Assembly (NCBI GenBank): GCA_963920765.1
Contig: OY987248.1
Location: 4,498,539-4,562,538 of the forward strand
DNA length: 64,000 bases
From: Ulota crispa
Taxonomy: Eukaryota > Streptophyta > Bryopsida > Orthotrichales > Orthotrichaceae
Direction: 5' to 3'
A program made the translations under genes and the position numbers. Below, one piece after another: positions 56,763 through 64,000 of this stretch (positions are counted from its first letter, which is position 1; every line of letters starts with the position of its first letter). The notes beneath the pieces are model-generated. The model was not told where the DNA came from. It searched no databases and saw only the letters and a program-made list of their open reading frames with translations.

Positions 56763-57869
56763 AACGCCATATTCATTAAATTGGGAAAACTAGATTCCCA
56801 AGTTGTACTCTCACCTTACAACTAGAGCTTGGTTTAAGGTGGTCACTGTAACCCCTCATTGCCTAAGGAGACAATTTCTGTCCTCCAACAAACCGTCTTT
56901 GCAACTTGAAGTGCTAAATTTTTTTTGTTGATTGTCCAAATCTAGTAAAACTTGTTGGCAAAATTGTGCATACTAATATAATCTTTGTGATAGAATTTTC
57001 AGATCAATCTAAGACATATTGAGTTTGTGAAAATCATTCAAAGATCACAAGGTCAATTTGAGTTCACCACATTGCATTGTGATGGCTACAACTTTGGAGG
57101 CTTGTATCTTTTTCATCATATGTTCGTTTTCAATAAAATTTGTTGGGTTTTGTTCCCTTAAATTCCAATAATTGTGGTAAGATCTTCACTTCAATCCAAG
57201 TTTTCTTGAATGTTTGGGAGCAAATCAAAGTTCAAAATCCACACATTTTTGCATTGTAGTGAACTTTGGTGGCTTATAACTTCTTTACATGAACTTTTTT
57301 TTCAATCTTTGTTATCAAAAAAGTTGCGCATACTAGTCTAGCTATTGTGGTTAAAATTTCATATCAATCCAAGTAGTTATGAGTGAATGAGAAGCATTTT
57401 AGTAGAGGGAGGTTTAGCCATAGATGTGATTTTTGCTACTTTTTTCATTGTTTTTTGACATTTCAAAACTATTTCGCACACAAAATGAGTATATTGATTG
57501 ATGTTTTCTTTCACCAATGTGTTTGTATATTGGTTTGAATCACTTTACATTTTAATTTTTTTCATTTGAGTAGGTTCAAAAATGAAACTTCACCTCCAAA
57601 TGTATTTTTAGGAAAATTTCAGCATCATTTATTAGCACTAAAACATTATAATCTTCCAATCTATGTGGTCAAATGACCTCAAATTTGATCCACGTCATAT
57701 ATAACATGCACACTACAAGATTGTACGGTTGAGATTTTCATACTCCACTAACATTGAGACTTACAACACTTGAAAAGCAAGGGTGCCCTAAACCCTTGTT
57801 AGGCCTTAGGCGATGAGGGGTTAAACTCCCAAAATCAAGGTTTCTTCCCAAAGTAACAAATATAGTGTT
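56763..57869. mobile_element. AACACCATATT-family MITE split by a TTAA-type element
   Basis: AACT at 56759-56762 and 57870-57873. The ends are AACGCCATATTCATTAAATT and ...ACAAATATAGTGTT. The family's central palindrome (GGTTTAAGGTGGTCAC...) is broken at its own TTAA by 56852-57820. Confidence 0.8.
56852..57820 (+). mobile_element. TTAA-type element, CCCCTCATTGCC family (copy 2), 969 bp
   Basis: The left flank is GTAA (one base from TTAA, 56848-56851) and the right flank TTAA (57821-57824). The ends are CCCCTCATTGCCTAAGGAG and CCTTAGGCGATGAGGGG. It is near-identical to 46904-47882 over its central 600 bp. Confidence 0.9.
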
Positions 57870-57993
57870 AACTTGTTTTACTAGAAAGTTTCTAGAATGT
57901 TTAGGGTGAAGTTTTTTGAGAAGGAATTATACATTTAGACTTTTAAATTTTATTCACAAATATTGGAGTTTTGGGAGTTTGGGTGTACATTAA

Positions 57994-59737
57994 CCCCTCA
58001 AATCCCAAGCCCATTTTTTTCACAAAAAACACTCAAAATTGCCATTTTCACTCATTTGATCCCAAGAGTAGTTTTTTTTCTTTTCTCAACAATTCTAATC
58101 ATAGAATACTACATCAAACACTTGTAATGAACCATGGCAAAAATTTCATGACATTTGACATTTTGACTATATAGATTGAGAGATATGAACATTTGAAGTA
58201 AAAGGAAGAATTTTATTTAACCTTTGCACAAATTTTTTTGACCTTTCTGAGTCTTGATTGCATGTTGTGAGCATTGTTTGCAAAGTGAATGTTGTAGAGA
58301 GTTGTTCAACATGCTCTAAATTGTGTTAAGCATATTTCCACAAATTTTCAAGGCTAATAGAGAAACGAAACTCACCCTACATGCCCATGCATTGCAAACA
58401 GGTGCTTGAAATTCTCATTACATTGGGGATTTAGGGAAAATTTGAACCCTCCAAGAGCCCCCTAGTGTTTGACAAACCAAGCTATTATTTGGCTAGCATG
58501 AGTACAAGAAAAGGGCACTTATACCTATTGCTACCTTGTATGAAGGACCTTAGCCACATGCATATTTTAAAACAATAAAAAAGGCATTGCACTCATAAAA
58601 AAAGTAAATGTACTCACTAGTCATTATCCAAGTACTTCACTCATCTATTCTAGTAGAGTAAAATAGAATTTATGGTCATATCGTACATTTGTTCCCATTG
58701 TTTTTGTCTAATTGGAATAACATACTAATGTAGTTTTCATGATTGCATTGAGTTCAAAGGGTGAGCAAAAAGAGGGGATTAGTAATTTGTTTGTTGTAGT
58801 AAGTACATACCCTAAGACCCTTTTAGAGACTTTGGAGGGGACCTTTGGAGGGCTTGATTTTTTCCTAAACTTTTTTGCAAACCAAATTTATGAGGGCCAT
58901 TTTCAAATTTTAGAAATCCAAATGGTAAATTGAGAGACTTTACCTTTATTGACGAAAACAATTTTATTTTTGAAAAAAACCAAGTCACTACTATAGGTTG
59001 TTAGCAGATTTGGCATAAAACAATTCCCCAAGATTTTGCCTAACTATTCTATAAATTATTCTCCAAAAATGCCCAATGTCAAACAAATCAAAATTTGAAA
59101 TGCCAAATATCATAAAGGTCATTAAGCTTAACTAACAATGAAAGGTCAAGGTTGAGTCTAAGAGGGCTCAATCTACTACAAATTTTTTACCAAGGGCTAA
59201 TTTTAGAAAGTGGAAGATGCTTAGGAAAAGGTTTAATTCTACTATTTTTTTGATTGAATGCCAAATAATAACAACTTTTTTTAAAAGTGCCTAATCTTGT
59301 TTAATTATACGATTTGATGCCAAATTGAGTTTCTCTAGAAAAATAATTAATTTGGCATGGAACAGCCAAATCTGCTCCCCACCTACAGTAGTAGCTATTG
59401 CATTTCAAATGCTACTACATTTGTCATAATTTATGATGTGTTTATCAAGTACATTGTTGCTTTGGATGTACTCCAATGAAGGGTCATGCCTTTGTTGGTT
59501 GCCTTTGGGAGAAGTCAATGAAAATTGATTTGTCCAAATTGCCCCTTGAACAAAAAAAAAGCCATAAAACACTAATAACTTTTGAACAATAAATCCAATT
59601 TTTAAAAAAATTATACATTGCATAGCCCTTGCAATACACTATTTTAGATGAAAAATTCAAAAAAATTGATCAAAAATCCCAACAAAATAAGCATGCCCAA
59701 AATCCATTCCCTCATAGGAACAATGGGCTTTTAGGGG
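57994..59737. mobile_element. TTAA-type element carrying a nested TIR element
   Basis: TTAA (57990-57993) precedes CCCCTCAAATCCCAAGC and TTAA (59738-59741) follows CAATGGGCTTTTAGGGG. The last 300 bases match the host remnant at 42625-42936. A 400-bp TIR element sits at 58990-59389. The two ends differ more than in other copies, so a composite is possible. Confidence 0.6.
58990..59389. mobile_element. TIR element with ACTATAGGTTG...GCAGATTTGG ends (copy 2)
   Basis: The ends ACTATAGGTTGTTAGCAGAT and ATCTGCTCCCCACCTACAGT pair. The interior matches 22344-22743, apart from short indels. Confidence 0.75.
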
Positions 59738-59741
59738 TTAA

Positions 59742-60659
59742 CCCCTAAAGGATCAAGCAGCATTTTCACTAAAAATGCTGCAAAATTGCCATTTTTAGAG
59801 CATCAACCAAATTTGAGCAAAACATTTCTATGCACATGTATTTGTAGGATCTTGTAATAGGATAGTTTTAGAAGATTTGGACAAAATTTTAGAATTTTCC
59901 ATTGCATGGATTGGAAGATAGTATGGTTTGAGTATTTGGATACTTCTTGTCAAAAACCAAGCAACTACCCTTCATAAGGTGAAGTTCATGAGGAAAAAAG
60001 GTAGTGTGGGTGGTTCTTCTCTAGGTTAATTTTTCCACCTAAGTAGGGTACATGTCAAAAAAGTTTCGAATCATTTGGAATTATACAACATATGGGATAA
60101 AAATAGTAAGTGAAAAGAAGTAGAGAATGCGTCATAACACTAAATTGTTAAGAATTTAGTTATGGAAATGAAAAATGCAAATCCCAACCGTTGTAATGTT
60201 GTAATAAACAATCTACTTCCTTTGGTTCATTTTTTTTTCCAAAATATTGAAAATTGAGTAAAATAAAGGACTTCAAAGTTTATTTTGGAATAAAGAATCC
60301 ATAGCTGCCTACAAACAAAAACTCCTCATAACTTTCATTTCATTGATCAAAACAAAATCATGATTCAAAGCTTTCTACATTCGCATATTTCTCCTTAACC
60401 AATTTCAAAATTTTATTTATGAAAATAGTGATTTTTAAAAATTTGCCCAAGCTGCCCGCAAATGGGAAAAACAACATATTAGGCCATATCTTCTTATTTA
60501 TACTTCCAAATGTCATGAAATCTAATGCATATGAAAGGTAAACCTCATTCCCACATTCTATCATAATTTTAGTCTAAAATATGTAAATCTCCAATCACAA
60601 GTACTTGCCCAAAATTGTTAATATGTTGCTCAAAAAAGGGGACTTGGTCCTTTAGGGGG
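59742..60659 (+). mobile_element. TTAA-type element, subfamily 1c, abutting its neighbour at one TTAA
   Basis: It starts CCCCTAAAGGATCAAGC directly after the TTAA that also ends the 57994-59737 element, and finishes GGTCCTTTAGGGGG before TTAA (60660-60663). It is 918 bp, against 912 and 914 bp for its two sister copies. Confidence 0.9.
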
Positions 60660-60663
60660 TTAA

Positions 60664-60889
60664 AGATGACCTCTGCACCATTTAAGGCCAAGAGTTTGAA
60701 AATGGTAATTTTTGGTTTTACAGATTGAACACTACCGATTTCAAATGAAATGTAAACCTTAAGTGTAAAAGTTCAAGAAAGCTACTTTTACACAAAAGTG
60801 TAGCCAGCGGCTTGTTTATTACAAAATGCCGTTTTGTAACAGCCTAGGTGTGGCCTCGCCATGAGAGTGCAAAGTTGTGGTGTACTAAG
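60664..60889. other. Old repeat remnant
   Basis: GACCTCTGCACCATTTAAGG and AGGTGTGGCC match the pieces at 44700-44870 and 48600-48800, so a decayed older family lies beneath. No ends are defined. Confidence 0.45.
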
Positions 60890-61697
60890 AGTAGGAGGTT
60901 CTCAAACTGAGCGTTAACCTCTGAGTGCCTGGAGTTGTGTTAGGATTTAGGAAAAAATGGGGTTTAATAGCCACCACAGTTTGGAAAATTACTTTCAGAA
61001 AAAGTGATTGTAGGATTTGAAAAAGGATTACCTTTTTTGCTAATGCGGACCAGCCACATCTGTTTTCACCGTACAAATCAAGAGAAAAAGTGAGATCAAG
61101 CTGTGATCCCCAACGACAGGATCCAGTTGCTAGGGTGCTTAAGGGTTAAGGACTCAAATTGAATTTTGTGGAGGTGAAACTTCTTAGAATATTTTTTAGT
61201 AAATTTTCCTTGAAAGACAAGTGGAAGTGGCATCTAACCCAAGATGTTTCTTAGTTTATGGAGCTTTGTGGAATTGGTTATGAAATTTTGAATTGGAAAG
61301 GCCATAGGTCTCTAAAGTGGTGCATCTCCTCAAATGTACCCCAACCTACAACTGAACTTTGTTCACTCTACAATTAACCAGCGTCACATTAAGTATTCCA
61401 ATTCCTCTAATTATTGCAAGCAGTTGCCCATACCATGCAAAAAAAATTGACCTTAGGAGAGTTTATACATTTATGGTGACCAGGTAAAGATATTAACTTA
61501 TACACAAAAGTCAATTGTAGGTTCCATGTTGCATTATCGTAAAATGAACAAAGTTAAGTTGTAGTTTGCAATACATTACTTGTACAATGTTGAAGGGCTA
61601 TGAAAAATAACATGTACAAATTGAATACTTTTGAAAAGGTACACCATTTTAGAACATGCACATTTTTAGAACATGCACCATTTTAGAACCTCCTACC
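60890..61697. mobile_element. AGGAGGTTCTC-ended element, host of a short TTAA-type element
   Basis: GTAGGAGGTTCTCAAA and TTTTAGAACCTCCTAC are inverted. The interior, read in reverse, matches 5460-5784 (AAACTTCTT..., GGAGCTTTGTGGA, GGCCATAGG). The TA flanks are decayed here. Confidence 0.65.
60918..61145. mobile_element. TTAA-type MITE, 228 bp, uninterrupted relative of 33922-35084
   Basis: TTAA (60914-60917) precedes CTCTGAGTGCCTGG and TTAA (61146-61149) follows GGGTGCTTAAGGG. CACCGTACAAATCAAGAG here marks the unoccupied form of the site filled at 34084 in the sister copy. Confidence 0.85.
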
Positions 61698-61901
61698 TCT
61701 TAAACTTATGTGCCTGTCTGTGCAGCCTAGCCCCAGCACACAAAAAAACTACAAAATCTGCACCAACCAGCTCTGGCTTTTGTTTAATTTAAGTGTAGCA
61801 AATTGCTCACACATTCCATACTCTGTACGACTCATGTCTGTCATGCATGTGCTCTTTTGTTGGACTCTCACTTCACGAAAAAACAATAAACACCATATTT
61901 A

Positions 61902-62267
61902 GGAGCGCTTCACACAAAGTCCCAAGTCCCACCTCAGCAAGTTCCACCTCAAAATAAGATTCCAGTTTCATTGGGCTATTGAGGGTAAAAAAGAGTACTA
62001 AAGAAAAATTATGAACATTTTATGCAAAAATATTGGTAGAATTTGGGCTAAACATTAGGTTTAGCAAAATAGTCAATCCAAATCTTGAGTAAAGTCCAAT
62101 TTTCTTTGACACCAAATCTCCCCAAAAATATGACTATATAAGTAAAATGCAATGAACGGAAATGTGCAACTTGTGCAAAGCGCCAATTCCCAACTTTTGA
62201 CACTACACCAATTAAATTCTGAAATATCAGGGGAATGTGGTGCGTGGGACATAATATGAAGTGCCAT
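61902..62267. mobile_element. PIF/Harbinger-like MITE, 366 bp
   Basis: TTA at 61899-61901 and 62268-62270. The ends GGAGCGCTTCACACAAAGTCC and ...GGACATAATATGAAGTGCCAT are imperfect inverted repeats. It is related in its interior to 20172-20520, and in length and end style to 14827-15190. Confidence 0.7.
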
Positions 62268-62270
62268 TTA

Positions 62271-63053
62271 TATGGAACGCAATTCGGACTTTAATTTTTA
62301 GTGAGCTATTGTAATTGATTAATCCGGCCTTCAAAACAAAATTAGTTCTGGCAGAGGATTGAGGGTTTCTTAGTGAATTCGAATTTCAGTGGCGGGTGAA
62401 TTTTTCAAGGGACAATCTTTGTTGATTATATCTCGCAAACACAATACCATCCAAAGTTTGCGATACGTGACATTTTTGCATCTCAATTCGATTAGTAAGT
62501 TTTTCAGGGGAGAAAAATCTCAATTTTGAAGGGAAAATAAAGTAAACATGTCGTCACTTGCACACTTTTGTTTATTGCACTAACTAAGTAGCCAATAGTT
62601 GTTAGAAATCTTTGTTGGTATTGTAAGAAGATTGATTTCCTTTCTGTGAATACATGTCCCACGTTACCATTGATTATAGAATTGCAAGAAACTTTCTTGT
62701 ATGAACAACTTTTACTCTTTATTCTTACTGTGATAAACACAATATTCACTAATTTGGAGAAAAAACTTGATTTTATGACTTTTAGATTTACGTTCTTGAT
62801 AAAGTACTCAATAATTACTCTTTTGAGAATATAAAAACTCAAATGTCCCAAAATTGGATTCTTCCCAAATTAATGAATATTGAGTTAATAACTATAAGTG
62901 GTGGGTAAGGGAAAGCACTTTCTTTTTAGTAAAATTTAACAAATCCATCTTTGAATGTATTGCAAAATGCAAACCACAAGACATACACATTTCTTGGCCT
63001 TTTTTTGGGTTTCCTTGAATTTTTTTAACTCAATCATTTAACATTTCAAATCA
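62271..63053. other. AT-rich spacer, no gene supported
   Basis: A 115-codon minus-strand frame (62504-62851) is the longest. It is rich in Ile, Phe, Lys and Ser, as AT-rich non-coding DNA translates, with no domain. Confidence 0.5.
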
Positions 63054-63057
63054 TTAA

Positions 63058-63290
63058 CCCTTAAACAACCAAGCAACCCTTTGCAACAAGTACAATACGG
63101 GTATTTTTTTTGTATTTGGAGTGCATCCACACTTTTACTACATTTGAGATTAACAAAAAAGTTAGAATATAGATCAATGGTGTTCTAGTGAGGTAATAAA
63201 GACCCCAAATTAAAACTTTTTGTTGGTAGCATATGCCAACTATACAACAATGTACATGCTATGTATTATAGTAGCTTGATTCTTTACGGG
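63058..63290. mobile_element. TTAA-type MITE, 234-bp family, copy 3 (233 bp)
   Basis: TTAA (63054-63057) precedes CCCTTAAACAACC and TTAA (63291-63294) follows TTCTTTACGGG. It aligns throughout with 7282-7515. Confidence 0.9.
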
Positions 63291-63306
63291 TTAAACACAT
63301 ATTTAA

Positions 63307-63815
63307 CCCTAGAGTGTCCCAGGGGTGATTATATTGCCTTTGGTTTTGAAAAATGTCCACGTTTGACTCTTATCCTCTTTTTAATGATACAGTCAAAGGA
63401 CTTGTACTTTTTCATGTACCTTCAAGTGTGTGTCTACTACCACTCAAAAAAAATTCAAGCTATTTGACTGTACCTAAGTAAACGCCATATTTGTTAATTT
63501 GGGAACTATGTTTGAATTTGGGACTTCTGAAGGTTTAAGGTGATCACCTTAAACCCATCTTTAGGTTTAAGCAACGTTTTTTTGGTACACGTGTCCTCAC
63601 CTAAGAGGAGGAATTTGCAAGAGAAGAAATCTTTGTGACTCAAACTGAATCTGACACCTTTGAATTTAATTTAAGATAACTTTTTGGATTTAAGATGAAG
63701 TTCAATTTGGGAATTGCATTTCCCAATATAATGAATTTTGATGTTGGTAATAGTTTTATTGGATTAAATACAAAAAGGTATGAATTTGAGTGAATATGGC
63801 CTGGGCGCCCAGGGG
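63307..63815. mobile_element. TTAA-type element containing an AACGCCATATT-family MITE
   Basis: TTAA (63303-63306) precedes CCCTAGAGTGTCCC and TTAA (63816-63819) follows CTGGGCGCCCAGGGG. Inside, 63481-63745 is a diverged copy of the 1871-2130 family, with the 24-bp palindrome at 63532-63555. Confidence 0.65.
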
Positions 63816-63819
63816 TTAA

Positions 63820-64000
63820 AACTTGCCTAGCCACTAGAAACTTGAGGGATGAGGCGAGGGATTACTCAATACTGTATGCCACCAAAGGTACACGTCAGAA
63901 TATGAAACGATGGCAAAGACGGAGCGAATGAAGCGATGCCACGTGGATGCAAGTGACGTCGAAACAACCGTACTCGCTCCGCAAAATGAGTGGCAAACCC
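63820..64000. other. Right-edge GC-richer sequence
   Basis: Composition rises toward the edge (GGCAAAGACGGAGCGAATG and similar). It could be the start of another gene island like that at 30 kb, but nothing can be called within 180 bases. Confidence 0.3.

Noticed and set aside
3100-60663. CCCTAAA/TTTAGGG motifs suggesting interstitial telomere repeats
   Set aside because: Each occurs once per element end, inside CCCCTAAAGG next to TTAA and in inverted pairs. There are no tandem TTTAGGG units.
1-64000. tRNA, rRNA and other structured RNA genes
   Set aside because: Reading for box B-like and cloverleaf patterns gave no convincing candidate. A covariance-model search would be needed to exclude short RNAs.

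Overview
This window looks like nuclear DNA of a streptophyte plant. The only convincing protein-coding gene is a plant-type 2-oxoglutarate/Fe(II) dioxygenase resembling gibberellin oxidases. It has a plant-like TATA box and a short GT-AG intron. Its exons are GC-rich and stand in a very AT-rich background. Plant-style DNA-transposon ends are common, including CACTACAAGAAAA ends with 3-bp target duplications, 9-bp-duplication Mutator-like MITEs and TAA-duplication PIF/Harbinger MITEs. I saw no LTR retrotransposon coding sequence. Many small DNA elements and few retroelements would suit a non-flowering plant, but that is a guess; the species cannot be fixed from the sequence.

Layout: 1-29.9 kb is a gene-free mosaic of nested elements. 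29.9-33.1 kb is the GC-rich island holding the dioxygenase gene (CDS 31558-32427 joined to 32538-32789, + strand) with its promoter and a leader of about 570 bases. 33.9-64 kb is again nested elements, with small GC-rich patches near 54.4-55.3 kb and at the right edge that contain no gene I recognise. All other open reading frames are short, unsupported, and mostly lie in repeats.

The strongest non-gene signal is a large set of elements whose two ends read TTAA-CCCYTAAAGG... and ...CCTTTAGGGG-TTAA, or variants such as CCCCTCACCGCCC and CCCCTCATTGCC. I can pair the ends of about 25 copies, from 106 bp to 2 kb, covering roughly 21 kb or a third of the window when their nested contents are included. 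Several interiors are unrelated, so one transposase could have moved many non-autonomous families. TTAA plus a CCC start is the piggyBac pattern. Elements nested in other repeats, or abutting at one TTAA, show the insertion site directly.

Other groups defined here by ends and target duplications are: a 701/703-bp element with 6-bp duplications and no inverted repeats; a roughly 260-bp element with 4-bp duplications and a conserved 24-bp palindrome; TA-flanked MITEs, one with an internally expanded 21-bp minisatellite; and a multi-kilobase structure with inverted arms of about 480 bp. That last structure was itself hit by a 2.4-kb element, which carries a TTAA element, which carries about 1 kb of A/T-only 8-bp repeats. 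The order of nesting can be read from the sequence, so the window records successive waves of DNA-transposon activity around a single gene.
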